Positions 1-8,637 of a stretch of 64,000 bases of DNA are shown in pieces (within the stretch, counting starts at the first letter, position 1; each line of letters starts with the position of its first letter). Under the pieces are notes generated by a model that searched no databases, was not told the origin of the DNA, and saw only the letters and a list, made by a program, of their open reading frames with translations. Origin of the DNA: Metallumcola ferriviriculae (GTDB lineage: Bacteria; Bacillota; JADQBR01); NCBI RefSeq assembly GCF_035573695.1, contig NZ_CP121694.1:1774501-1838500 (forward strand), in the 5' to 3' direction. The position numbers and the translations under genes were made by a program.

Positions 1-104
1 CATTTGATGGACGCCAAATACATAAATAACATGTGGGGGGTTGTTTACCGTACTGGAAATGTTAGACTTTTCTGCCGGGGATTGATAAGAATTTCTAAAG
101 AATT

Positions 105-133
105 TTGCAGGATTTTTACGCCCTACCGCGAAT
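105..133 (+). promoter_or_regulatory. Promoter-like TTGCAGGA...GAAT module upstream of hdrC
   Basis: TTGCAGGATTTTTA is followed, at fixed distance, by GAAT. The same layout with identical total length recurs at 17736-17764 upstream of the lysE-like gene. It lies about 90 nt before hdrC and is the only promoter-like signal I can support in the first 223 bases. The role is inferred from position and recurrence; the -10-like part is poor for a standard vegetative promoter. Confidence 0.35.
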
Positions 134-223
134 TACACTCGTAATATGGGTTTATGGGCCTATTTGGGTATGACTTTGTGCCAAATAGTGCATTTTATTT
201 TTGTTTTTAAGAGGGGGGATAGT

Positions 224-796
224 ATGGAACGGATAAATCTTAGTACCACTGCGGCAGAAAGCCGTACGCTCAGGGAACAAATCAAAGCTCACAGCGGGGT
301 TGATGTAAAGGATTGCTATCAATGCGGCAAGTGTACTGCAGGGTGCCCGGTAGCATTTGCCATGGATTATACTCCGCGGCAGGTTATTAGATTGGTGCAG
401 CTAGGCTTAAAAGATGAGGCATTGAAGTGTCACAGTATTTGGCTATGCGCTTGTTGCGAGACATGTTATGCCCGGTGCCCGCGTCAAGTAGACTTGGCTA
501 AATTAATGGAAGCGCTGCGAATTGAAGCAAAAGGGATGGGATATATTCCTGAAAAGAATGTTGACCTTTTCAATGATCTTTTCCTTAAGTCCGTTGAAAA
601 AAACGGCAGAGTACATGAAATGGGCCTGATCTTGCAATACAATCTTCAAAGCAGACAGTTTCTCAAGGATGCTACTTTAGCTCCCAAACTGTTTACAGAC
701 GGTAAAATCCATATCGCTGCAGAAAAAATTGCGGATAACGGTGCAGTGAAAAGAATCTTTGATAAGGTAAGAAATATGGGAGAGGAGGTTAAATAA
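224..796 (+). CDS. hdrC: CoB-CoM heterodisulfide reductase subunit C-like (HdrC)
   Basis: Small cytoplasmic iron-sulfur subunit that passes electrons from HdrA to the catalytic HdrB. Two [4Fe-4S] motifs are visible: CYQCGKCTAGCP near residue 31 and CACCETCYARCP near residue 86. The 190-aa length is normal for HdrC. I chose the ATG at 224 because a strong GAGGGGGG Shine-Dalgarno precedes it; the frame is open back to 146 but that extension is hydrophobic and atypical. The stop is immediately followed by hdrB, so the genes are translationally linked. In non-methanogens the true disulfide substrate of this complex is not known. Confidence 0.9.
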   Translation: MERINLSTTAAESRTLREQIKAHSGVDVKDCYQCGKCTAGCPVAFAMDYTPRQVIRLVQLGLKDEALKCHSIWLCACCETCYARCPRQVDLAKLMEALRIEAKGMGYIPEKNVDLFNDLFLKSVEKNGRVHEMGLILQYNLQSRQFLKDATLAPKLFTDGKIHIAAEKIADNGAVKRIFDKVRNMGEEVK

Positions 797-1696
797 ATGA
801 AGTATGCTTATTATCCTGGCTGCTCCCTTAATTCCACAGGCATAGAGTATAATGTTTCTGCAAAGGCGGTGGCCAAGCACCTGGGTCTGGAGCTGTGGGA
901 GATTCCCGAATGGAACTGCTGCGGTGCTTCCGCGGCACATAATACAGACCATCTGCTTTCACTGGCTCTTCCGGCACGGAATCTGGCCATAGCAGAAAAA
1001 GAGGGGCTTGATGTGGCGGTGCCATGTGCAGCTTGTTTCAATCGGCTTAAAGCTACGCAGCAGGCAGTAAGGCAATCTTCGGCCACCAAAGAGACTATCA
1101 ACAGTGTTATTGAGATGGAATACCAGGGGACAAACGATGTGCTGGCTTTATCTGAAGCTTTGGTCAGAGCTTTTAGTTTGGAAAGCATTAAAGAAAAAGT
1201 TGTTCGCCCGTTAACGGATTTAAAGGCGGCGGTTTATTATGGTTGTTTATTGGTTAGGCCGCCTGAACTGACACAGTTTGACGATGCAGAGGACCCACAA
1301 AGCGTGGATAATATCATCACTGCTTTGGGAGCCGACCCTGTCAACTGGGCCTTCAAGGTAGAGTGTTGTGGCGCGGGCCATTCCACCACCAGACCCGATG
1401 TAGGACTGCCTATGATAGATAAGATTCTGGCAGATGCCAAGGCTAATGGTGCTGATTGTGTGGTAACCGCATGCCCGCTTTGTTTCTTGAATTTAGATAT
1501 GCGTCAGAAGGAAATTGAGCAGAAATATGACCGCTCTTATCAATTACCAATTTTCTACTTTACTGAATTGATGGGATTAGCTTTTGGCTATTCAACCAAG
1601 GATATGGGGGTCAACAAGCACTTTGTTAACCCTATGCCTTTATTAGAAGGAAAAGATCTATTGAGACATCCGGCCACAAGGAGGGATGAAGCATGA
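797..1696 (+). CDS. hdrB: CoB-CoM heterodisulfide reductase subunit B-like (HdrB)
   Basis: Catalytic disulfide-reducing subunit of the Hdr complex. It carries the two CCG domains of the family (NCCGASA around residue 41 and ECCGAGHS around residue 194), each with its companion upstream Cys and downstream CxxC (PCAAC, ACPLC). In the characterised enzymes these bind noncubane [4Fe-4S] clusters. The 299-aa length fits. The start directly abuts hdrC after a GGAGAGGAGG site, and the end overlaps hdrA by four bases (ATGA). The physiological disulfide in a bacterium is not predictable from sequence. Confidence 0.9.
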   Translation: MKYAYYPGCSLNSTGIEYNVSAKAVAKHLGLELWEIPEWNCCGASAAHNTDHLLSLALPARNLAIAEKEGLDVAVPCAACFNRLKATQQAVRQSSATKETINSVIEMEYQGTNDVLALSEALVRAFSLESIKEKVVRPLTDLKAAVYYGCLLVRPPELTQFDDAEDPQSVDNIITALGADPVNWAFKVECCGAGHSTTRPDVGLPMIDKILADAKANGADCVVTACPLCFLNLDMRQKEIEQKYDRSYQLPIFYFTELMGLAFGYSTKDMGVNKHFVNPMPLLEGKDLLRHPATRRDEA

Positions 1697-3678
1697 ATAG
1701 AATTGGAGTTTTTGTTTGCCATTGCGGTACTAATATTGCCGCTACAGTTGACGTAGCACATGTAGCAGAAGCTGCACGTACCATGCCCAATGTGGTGTTT
1801 GCCACAGATTACAAGTATATGTGTTCTGAGCCCGGGCAGGAGGAAATCCGCAAGGCGATCAAGGAGCATAACCTCAATAGGGTAGTGGTAGCCAGTTGCA
1901 CACCGCGGCTGCATGAAACAACTTTCCGTAAGACTTTAGAAAATTCTGGGTTAAACCCCTATCTGTTAGAGATATCCAATATCCGTGAACAGTGTGCCTG
2001 GGTACATTCCAAGGAAAAAGATGCGGCCACTACAAAAGCCGTCGAATTGGTAAGAATGGCCGTGGCTAAATCTTCTAAAAATGAGGAATTGCATAGCACG
2101 AACATTCCAGTTACGAAAAAGGCATTGGTAATCGGTGCCGGGATTGCCGGTATGCAGACCGCGATAGATATAGCTGATGCCGGCCATCAAGTAGTACTAG
2201 TAGAGAGGGAGACCACCATTGGCGGTAAAATGGCCATGTTGGATAAGACTTTCCCCACTCTGGATTGCTCCGCCTGAATAAGCACACCGAAAATGGTTGC
2301 TGCGGCGCAGCACCCTAATATTACTTTGTTAACTTATTCAGAGGTAGAAAAAGTAGATGGCTATATCGGTAACTTCGATGTTACCATTCGTAAAAAGGCA
2401 AAATATGTAGATTATGATAAGTGTAATGGTTGTGGGCTCTGTACAACCAAGTGTCCCAAAAAGAAAATACCCAGCGAGTACAATCTGGGTTTAGGTACAC
2501 GTACTGCTATTTATTTACCGTTTCCCCAAGCGGTGCCCGCTAAGCCAACTATCGATGCTGAGAACTGCCGCAAGCTTAATGAAGATAAATGCGGGGTTTG
2601 TGCAAAGGTTTGCCCGGTGGGGGCGATTAATTTTGAAGATCAGGATGAACTGGTTACCGATAGATTTGGTGCTATCATTATGGCTACCGGTTTTGACCTG
2701 TTCGAATGGGATAAGGCATATGGCGAGTATGGTTATGGTAAATACCCGGATGTTATTACCGGCTTGCAGTTTGAAAGGATGTCAAATGCCGCGGGCCCTA
2801 CTGACGGAAAGATTTTACGACCTTCTGACGGTAAGGAGCCCAAAAATGTAGTGTTTATTAAATGCGTTGGTTCCAGAGATGATGCCAAGGGTAAAAGCTA
2901 TTGCTCAAGGGCCTGCTGTATGTATACAGCTAAACACGCCCATCAAGTATTGGAAAAAATCCCGGATTCAAACGCTTACGTATTCTATATGGATGTACGT
3001 ACAGCGGGTAAAGCTTACGAAGAGTTTTATCAGAAGACTTTGGATGACGGAGCAGTTTATTTACGGGGCAGAGTATCAAAGATTTATCAGCGTGGCGATA
3101 AACTGATTGTTCTTGGTGAAGACTCCCTAATCGGCAAGCAGGTAGAAGTTGAAGCTGATATGGTGGTATTAGCTACGGCAATGGTACCCAGCATTGGGTC
3201 AGGAAAAATGGCCAATATTGTTGGTTTCCAGGTTGATAAAGACGGTCTCTATCAAGAAGCGCATCCAAAATTGCGTCCTGTGGAAACACATACCGGTGGA
3301 GTATTCTTAGCCGGTGCCTGTCAGGGACCCAAAGATATTCCGGACACGGTAGCCCAAGCCAGTGCGGCTGCGGTTAAAATTGCGGCGCTATTTTCTAAGG
3401 ACGAAATGGCTACCGATCCCATGATTAGCAATGTCAATGAAAATATCTGCTCCGGGTGTGCACTTTGTAATCCCGTTTGCCCTTACGGAGCAATAGAAAT
3501 GAAGATAATTGAAGAAAGAGTCCCCGGCGGAACTGTGGAGCGTCAGGTTGCTTCGGTTAATAAAGGACTTTGTCAAGGTTGTGGCGCCTGTACGGTAGCC
3601 TGTCGTTCCGGGGCAATTAATTTAAAAGGATTTACTAATGAACAAATCCTAGCGGAGGTGGATGCAGTATGTCTGTAG
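1693..3678 (+). CDS. hdrA: Heterodisulfide reductase subunit A (HdrA), selenocysteine-containing
   Basis: FAD and iron-sulfur subunit that bifurcates electrons between HdrB/C and ferredoxin. A TGA at 2275-2277 interrupts the frame at residue 195, in DCSA-U-ISTPKMV, where ordinary HdrA has Cys (typically DCAAC-ILTPKMV). The frame continues unchanged to 3678, giving a 661-aa protein of normal HdrA length. The FAD-binding GAGIAGMQ motif is near residue 149. Ferredoxin-type clusters lie at [21 protein letters not shown] and, C-terminally, [12 protein letters not shown] and [12 protein letters not shown]. Downstream of the TGA is a hairpin fitting the bacterial SECIS rule. Reading this as two genes would split the protein at a cofactor Cys, so I annotate one selenoprotein. 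Sec-containing HdrA is known in some methanogens and anaerobic bacteria. Confidence 0.9.
2295..2314 (+). promoter_or_regulatory. Candidate bacterial SECIS hairpin in hdrA
   Basis: GGT and GCTG pair with CAGC and ACC, with one bulged T, giving a 7-bp stem with loop CGGCG. The loop starts 25 nt after the TGA and has G at its second position. Bacterial SECIS elements usually place the apical loop about 16-37 nt from UGA with a G in its first two bases. Stem and spacing were read by eye. Confidence 0.6.
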
Positions 3679-4118
3679 AACAAGCAGCTCAAGCCACCCA
3701 GCAGGAGTGGGCGCCTAAAGTTGTGGCGTTTTGCTGCAACTGGTGTGCGTATGCTGGAGCGGATTTAGCCGGTCTTAATCGCCTGCAGTATCCCCCGAAT
3801 GTACGGGTGATACGAGTACCGTGCTCCGGGCGGGTAAACCCGCAGTTTGTTATTCGTGCATTTCAACGTGGAGCTGACGCTGTTTTGGTAGCTGGTTGAC
3901 ACCCTGGTGACTGCCACTATGTTAGTGGCAATTATTTCACCCGGCGGCGCTATCTTTTAATGCAGCGTATGTTGGAATTTATCGGAATTGACCCCCAGCG
4001 GTTTCAGGCACGCTGGATTTCCGGTTCTGAAGCGGTAAAGTTTGCTGATACTATCGCCAAACTGACAGAACAAATAAAACCCTTGGGACCAAATAGGAAG
4101 TTGAGGGATGAAGTATGA
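3669..4118 (+). CDS. mvhD: MvhD/FlxD-type iron-sulfur subunit, selenocysteine-containing
   Basis: Small [2Fe-2S] electron-transfer protein linking HdrA to its electron-donating partner. The N-terminus has the family motif [12 protein letters not shown]. The TGA at 3897-3899 (residue 77) sits in LVAG-U-HPGDCHY, where the family has Cys (VAGCHPGDCHY). The same frame then continues for 72 more family-like residues to a TGA at 4116, giving 149 aa, the usual length. A perfect 8-bp hairpin follows the internal TGA at SECIS distance. The start overlaps the hdrA end and the end overlaps the next ATG (ATGA), so reading through the TGA is also what keeps the operon coupled. Confidence 0.9.
3912..3930 (+). 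promoter_or_regulatory. Candidate bacterial SECIS hairpin in mvhD
   Basis: TGCCACTA pairs perfectly with TAGTGGCA around a TGT loop. The loop begins about 20 nt after the UGA and contains G at position 2, matching the bacterial SECIS spacing and loop rule. It is the cleanest of the three hairpins in the window. Confidence 0.7.
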
Positions 4119-5005
4119 TTAACGTTCAGCAGTTACGCGACAGAGCGAAGGAATTGTTGGAGAGCGGGGAAGTAAAGTACGTATTCGGGTGGAGAAAGGG
4201 TACTTTCTGGTACCAATCCCCTCCGGTAATCATCAGTAAAGCTGAAGATGCCGATAAGTTGATATGGGACGAGTTTTGTCTTAATAATCTCAGTAAATAC
4301 CTGCTTGATTACAAAAATTTGGATGGTAAAATAGCCATATTTGTAAAAGGATGTGATTCCCGGGGGGTTAACCGTTTAATTCAGGATCAGCAGGTTAAGC
4401 GTGAAAGTGTCGTCTTAATAGGTTTGCCCTGCCCCGGCATGAAGGATCCACAGCTAGCTAGGGAAATGGGAGAGAGCAAACTCAATGAAGTTCCTAAAAT
4501 AGAAAAGTGTGCCCAGTGCTTGACCCCTAATCCCGTAGAGTATGATGAACTAATGGGCGATGAAGTAGCTGCGGGACTAGCTGTGGAAGAACGTTTTGTG
4601 AGAGTGCAAGATTTGGAAAGCAAATCTGCTGATGAAAAATATGAATTTTGGCAGCAACAGTATGATAAGTGCATTCGTTGTTTTGCCTGTCGTAATGTTT
4701 GTCCCGCCTGCAACTGCCGTGAATGCTGCTTTGACCAGAGTGAACCCGAATGGTTGGGTAAACGTGTGGTCACGGCAGAAAACCAATTTTTTGCTTTGAC
4801 CCGGGCGATGCATGTTGCCGGTCGCTGCATTGAATGTGGTGAATGTGAACGGGTGTGTCCCATGGATATTCCTATCATGAGTTTAAATAAAAAGATTATC
4901 AAGGATATCAATGGGCTTTTTGGTGAGTATGATGCGGGTGTAAATGTGGAGGATAAGCCTCCTCTTGGTCGCTTTGACGAGAATGACCCTGAAGAGTTCA
5001 TGTAG
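4115..5005 (+). CDS. 4Fe-4S dicluster protein of the Hdr-Flx complex (FlxC-like)
   Basis: Cytoplasmic iron-sulfur protein of 296 aa. The C-terminal half has two ferredoxin-like motifs, CIRCFACRNVCPACNC with extra Cys (about residues 187-205) and CIECGECERVCP (about 237). The N-terminal half contains KGCDSRGVNRL and GLPCPGM, as in hydrogenase/sulfite-reductase electron-transfer subunits. It starts inside the mvhD stop and is followed by two related genes. This position matches the flx genes that accompany hdrABC in sulfate reducers and fermenters. Which published Flx letter applies is inferred from order and domains. Confidence 0.75.
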   Translation: MINVQQLRDRAKELLESGEVKYVFGWRKGTFWYQSPPVIISKAEDADKLIWDEFCLNNLSKYLLDYKNLDGKIAIFVKGCDSRGVNRLIQDQQVKRESVVLIGLPCPGMKDPQLAREMGESKLNEVPKIEKCAQCLTPNPVEYDELMGDEVAAGLAVEERFVRVQDLESKSADEKYEFWQQQYDKCIRCFACRNVCPACNCRECCFDQSEPEWLGKRVVTAENQFFALTRAMHVAGRCIECGECERVCPMDIPIMSLNKKIIKDINGLFGEYDAGVNVEDKPPLGRFDENDPEEFM

Positions 5006-5028
5006 GGAGAAAGGAGGAGGTGTGAAAA

Positions 5029-6027
5029 ATGAAGATTATCAAGAGAGATAAGTTAAAAGACCTGTTGAACAGTTTTGCCAAGAATGCGCAAACCCTTGCT
5101 CCCGTTAAAGAAAACGATACAATAAAATTTCTTCCCTGGAAAGGGCAAGGAGAGATAGATTTAAGTCAAAACGCACTGCTGCCTCCCAAGGACTTGCTTT
5201 TTCCACAAACTGAGGTAATGTATCGCTATACAGACGGTGGTGTGCAGGGAGAAATTACCGATGTGGCTGCAGCTGCGGAAAGACAGGTGATATTTGGTAT
5301 TCGCCCTTGCGACGTCCGGAGTCTGACCATGATGGATGATGTGTTTATGACTAAAGGATACGAAGATGACTATTATAAAAGTAAGCGGGAAAATACTATT
5401 TTGATATCGCTTGGCTGTAATGAGCCCCAACCTACCTGCTTTTGTACTTCTATGGGCATTGACATGATGGAAGCTGACGGCGCGGATATTGTGATGTACG
5501 ATTTAGGTGAAAAATTGGCTTTAGAACCTAAAACTGACGCCGGCGAACAACTGCTAAACGATGTCGATGTATTGGAAGACGGTGCTGCCGAAAAGCCTGT
5601 GGCAAAGGAATGTCAACTGAAAGCAGACGCTGAAGGGTTGGCTGAGAAGCTGGCGCAAATGTTCCACCATTCCTATTGGGAGGATCTTAGTCGTACTTGC
5701 ATTGGCTGTGGTACCTGCACTTATCTTTGTCCTACATGTCATTGCTTTGATATTAGAAGAAAAAATATAGGTGAAGAAGGCTTCCAATTTCGCTGTTGGG
5801 ACTCCTGCATGTTTTCCGAATACACACGGATGGCAGGTGGTCATAATCCCAGGCCCTCAAAAAAAGAGCGGGTACGCAACAGATTTTTACACAAACTGCA
5901 GTATTTCCCTGAGCGTTACGGCAAAGTGGCCTGCGTGGGCTGTGGCAGATGTGTCGGTAAGTGTCCGGTAAATATTGACATTACCCGTATCATTGGGGAA
6001 CTGAGGGAGGTGTCTGTCGATGAGTAA
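5029..6027 (+). CDS. 4Fe-4S subunit, AsrA/sulfhydrogenase-beta type (FlxB-like)
   Basis: Predicted electron-transfer subunit of 332 aa. It shows FGIRPCDVRSLTMMD (about residues 90-104) and two C-terminal cluster motifs, CIGCGTCTYLCPTCHC (about 225) and CVGCGRCVGKCP (about 302), as in anaerobic sulfite reductase subunit A and NiFe sulfhydrogenase beta subunits. AAAGGAGGAGGTG precedes the ATG. It overlaps the next gene (6020) by eight bases. With the FAD/NAD-binding partner downstream it probably carries NADH-derived electrons to MvhD/HdrA. Confidence 0.75.
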   Translation: MKIIKRDKLKDLLNSFAKNAQTLAPVKENDTIKFLPWKGQGEIDLSQNALLPPKDLLFPQTEVMYRYTDGGVQGEITDVAAAAERQVIFGIRPCDVRSLTMMDDVFMTKGYEDDYYKSKRENTILISLGCNEPQPTCFCTSMGIDMMEADGADIVMYDLGEKLALEPKTDAGEQLLNDVDVLEDGAAEKPVAKECQLKADAEGLAEKLAQMFHHSYWEDLSRTCIGCGTCTYLCPTCHCFDIRRKNIGEEGFQFRCWDSCMFSEYTRMAGGHNPRPSKKERVRNRFLHKLQYFPERYGKVACVGCGRCVGKCPVNIDITRIIGELREVSVDE

Positions 6028-6862
6028 TAGTGTCGCAAAGCAATTAGAAGAACACCCATTGGTTCCTATGGTGGGAGAAGTTAGCAAAATTGTTGACGAG
6101 ACTCCCGATGTAAAGACGTTCCATATCTATTATGAACAGGGAAAACCGTTTACGCCAATGCCTGGGCAGGTTGCGATGCTGTCTTTATTATCAGTTGGAG
6201 AAGCAATGTTTTCCGTCAGAGGTGTGGATGAAAATCATTTGGAATTCAGTCTTAAGAAAACCGGTATTCTCACTGATGCCCTGCACGAAATCGAAGAAGG
6301 TCAAAAGGTGGGCGTTCGCGGTCCTTATGGGAATGGTTTCCCGATAGATTTTTGTAAAGGTAAGGATATGCTCTTCATTGGTATGGGTATCGGCCTTGCT
6401 CCGGTGCGTACAATGATTTATCATTGTATAAATAACCGAGAAGACTATGGCAAAATGCAGATTATTTACGGTGCACGTTCACCACAGGATTTAGTGTTTA
6501 AGGAAGATTTGTTTGAAAACTGGCATAAGGTTCCCAATTGTGGTGTAGATGTTACGGTGGATAGAGGCGATGATGACTGGGACGGGAACGTTGGTTTTGT
6601 TCCCCCATTTGTTGAAGGACTGGCGCCAAACCCGGAAAATACTGTGGCAATCATTTGTGGACCGCCAATAGGTATCAAATTCACACTGCCTGTATTAGAA
6701 AAATTAGGTTTTACTAATGACCAGATTATTACGACGTTGGAAATGCGGATGAAATGCGGTATAGGTAAATGCGGCCGTTGTAACATAGGCAGCTGCTATG
6801 TCTGCCTGGATGGCCCGGTATTTAGCTTAGAACAGCTCAAGGTAATGCCTGATGAATATTAA
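6020..6862 (+). CDS. FAD/NAD(P)-binding oxidoreductase subunit (FlxA-like)
   Basis: Ferredoxin-reductase-type flavoprotein of 280 aa expected to oxidise NADH. The FAD region contains KVGVRGPYGNGFP (about residue 94). The nucleotide region starts at FIGMGIGLAPVRTM (about 119) and includes IICGPP (about 210). The end has the [2Fe-2S]-binding Cys cluster MKCGIGKCGRCNIGSCYVC typical of the PyrK/AsrB/HydG family. It is the last gene of the hdr operon and is followed by a strong terminator. With the upstream genes it supports an NADH-dependent Flx-Hdr complex; no hydrogenase large subunit is present. Confidence 0.8.
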   Translation: MSNSVAKQLEEHPLVPMVGEVSKIVDETPDVKTFHIYYEQGKPFTPMPGQVAMLSLLSVGEAMFSVRGVDENHLEFSLKKTGILTDALHEIEEGQKVGVRGPYGNGFPIDFCKGKDMLFIGMGIGLAPVRTMIYHCINNREDYGKMQIIYGARSPQDLVFKEDLFENWHKVPNCGVDVTVDRGDDDWDGNVGFVPPFVEGLAPNPENTVAIICGPPIGIKFTLPVLEKLGFTNDQIITTLEMRMKCGIGKCGRCNIGSCYVCLDGPVFSLEQLKVMPDEY

Positions 6863-6876
6863 AGTATTTTTTTGCA

Positions 6877-6901
6877 CCCCGGCTAAGCCGGGGATTTTTC
6901 T
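6877..6901 (+). terminator. Rho-independent terminator of the hdr-flx operon
   Basis: CCCCGGC pairs with GCCGGGG around a TAA loop, followed by ATTTTTCTTT. It lies 15 nt past the last stop codon. Confidence 0.9.
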
Positions 6902-7006
6902 TTAACAGTTGTATTAAAGGAGCCACGATTTGTCCTCACATTCGAAAGAATAAAATCTTTTGCGAATGATACAATAATGACGTAACCAAAAAGCGGGGTG
7001 TAAAAT

Positions 7007-8011
7007 ATGCTGGAAATTGGATTGCTCCTTCTCAGTTTAGGGATAATTTTGCTTGGTGCAGAAGTCTTCACCAATGGTGTAGAATGGCTAGGAAAAAAAT
7101 TAAACCTCTCTGAGGGCGCGGTGGGAAGTATCCTAGCTGCTGTGGGCACGGCGCTTCCAGAGACGATGATTCCGGTGATCGCCATATTGTTTGGACCGGG
7201 AGAAGAGGGGCATGACATTGGTATTGGTGCCATCCTTGGTGCTCCTTTTATGCTTGGAACACTGGCTTTTTTCCTAGTAGGTGTTGCCGCAATAGTCTTC
7301 AAAGGACGACGCAAGAATACCGATTTCATGAAGGTGGATATCTCCACCATGTCTAGAGATCTAAGCTTTTTCTTAATCGTCTACAGTTTAGCAGTGCTAG
7401 CGGCCTTCCTACCCACGCACAATATGAAGCTTCTGGTGATTATTTTTCTGGTCGGTGCTTACGGTTTCTATGTTTGGCAGACGCTTACCAGGGAAGATGA
7501 TTTGGGTGAAGATCATGACTTAAGTCCACTGTTTTTTAGCAGGAAAAGTCCGGACCCTTCGCTGAACAAAGTGTTGCTTCAGGTATTCACGGCCTTAGTT
7601 CTAATAATTATCGGTGCTAAAGTGTTTGTTGGCAGCATTGAACATCTGGCAGGAATTATCGGTATACCTCAATTTGTATTAGCATTAATTATTGCCCCGG
7701 TTGCCACAGAGTTACCGGAAAAGTTTAACAGTATTATCTGGGTTAGCAAAGGAAAAGATACGTTAGCATTGGGTAATATTACCGGAGCGATGGTTTTTCA
7801 AAGCTCGTTAATTCCGGCATTGGGTATTGCCCTAACTGATTGGAATTTAACTTTTGCTGCCATTATGAGCGTAATTTTGGCATTGGCTTCAGCACTGGTT
7901 GTTTATCTACAGTTAAAAATAAGGAAAGTAATTACGCCTTATTCTCTAATGACCGGCGGTGTTTTTTATTTAATATTTGTTGTGCTGGTCGTGACAGGCG
8001 TAATACAGTAA
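7007..8011 (+). CDS. Na+/Ca2+ exchanger family (CaCA) membrane protein
   Basis: Integral membrane cation exchanger of 334 aa made of about ten hydrophobic segments. The two alpha repeats are recognisable: GAEVFTNG...AVGTALPETM in the first half (about residues 18-58) and APVATELPEKFNS in the second (about 228). The acidic loop (about residues 160-190) separates the halves. A GGGTGT site precedes the ATG. It stands alone between two terminators. The transported ion cannot be told from sequence. Confidence 0.85.
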   Translation: MLEIGLLLLSLGIILLGAEVFTNGVEWLGKKLNLSEGAVGSILAAVGTALPETMIPVIAILFGPGEEGHDIGIGAILGAPFMLGTLAFFLVGVAAIVFKGRRKNTDFMKVDISTMSRDLSFFLIVYSLAVLAAFLPTHNMKLLVIIFLVGAYGFYVWQTLTREDDLGEDHDLSPLFFSRKSPDPSLNKVLLQVFTALVLIIIGAKVFVGSIEHLAGIIGIPQFVLALIIAPVATELPEKFNSIIWVSKGKDTLALGNITGAMVFQSSLIPALGIALTDWNLTFAAIMSVILALASALVVYLQLKIRKVITPYSLMTGGVFYLIFVVLVVTGVIQ

Positions 8012-8041
8012 AAAGAGCACTTTAATATGCTTATAATTTTT

Positions 8042-8073
8042 AAACACTTGCCTTCAGGTAAGTGTTTTTCTTT
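8042..8073 (+). terminator. Terminator of the CaCA exchanger gene
   Basis: AAACACTTGCC pairs with GGTAAGTGTTT (one G-T pair) around a TTCA loop and runs into TTTCTTTT. Confidence 0.85.
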
Positions 8074-8144
8074 TACTTAAGGAATTTTGTTACATAAACA
8101 TCCCGACAAAAAATCATACTACTAAATAAGGAAGGAGGCGATTT

Positions 8145-8588
8145 ATGATAATCATCGATCCTTACAAGGCGGGGATGTTTGAAAAAAACCCTTATGCAAA
8201 AAAACGCGACATTCTTGGTTCGCTGATAGTGGTATTGGATGGAAGACTTGATGAGCGGGGTTTACAGCTGATTGCGCCAATATCGAGAGCGCTGTTAGCA
8301 GGCGAAATCCATGAACTGATTTTAACTGACGAAGAGGGCGCGGGGCCCAACAAAAAGGTAAATAAAATCGCTTATCTAGGTTTTTTCGAAGTCAGCCAAA
8401 GCGGAGTAATGGTTACCGGTGATGATATATATGTTGCCCGTCAAAAAATTGGCCGGGTGGCCGGTTTTGATATTACGCACATGCCTAACCATCTGAACAT
8501 TGTGATATACAGCGATGAGAGAACCAGCGGCCTGGAAAAAGGCCTTGAGCTGGGAACAGAATTTAAATGCAGTAAACCGAACTCTTAG
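8145..8588 (+). CDS. Conserved protein of unknown function, first gene of the PLP/B12 cluster
   Basis: A 147-aa soluble protein without membrane segments or cofactor motifs I recognise. Alternating hydrophobic strands (SLIVVLDGRL, HELILTDEEGAG, LNIVIYSDE) suggest a compact alpha/beta fold. A strong AAGGAGG site sets the ATG. It sits about 50 nt ahead of a RidA-like gene and a PLP enzyme, so it probably belongs to the same operon and may serve the same pathway. I do not assign a function. Confidence 0.65.
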   Translation: MIIIDPYKAGMFEKNPYAKKRDILGSLIVVLDGRLDERGLQLIAPISRALLAGEIHELILTDEEGAGPNKKVNKIAYLGFFEVSQSGVMVTGDDIYVARQKIGRVAGFDITHMPNHLNIVIYSDERTSGLEKGLELGTEFKCSKPNS

Positions 8589-8637
8589 TTCGGTTCTGAT
8601 AACACTAAGCAGTAAAATTGAAAGGAGGATGAGTCAA

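Noticed and set aside
811-1188. Antisense frames opposite hdrB and similar long reverse frames throughout
   Set aside because: They lie entirely opposite well-supported genes, lack ribosome sites and show no family motifs.
1693-3678. hdrA as two separate genes or a nonsense pseudogene
   Set aside because: The TGA replaces a conserved Cys, the frame is unchanged beyond it, the total length is normal, and a SECIS-like hairpin follows.
3669-3899. Truncated 76-aa MvhD
   Set aside because: The conserved C-terminal half (HPGDCHY and beyond) continues in the same frame to a stop that overlaps the next start codon.
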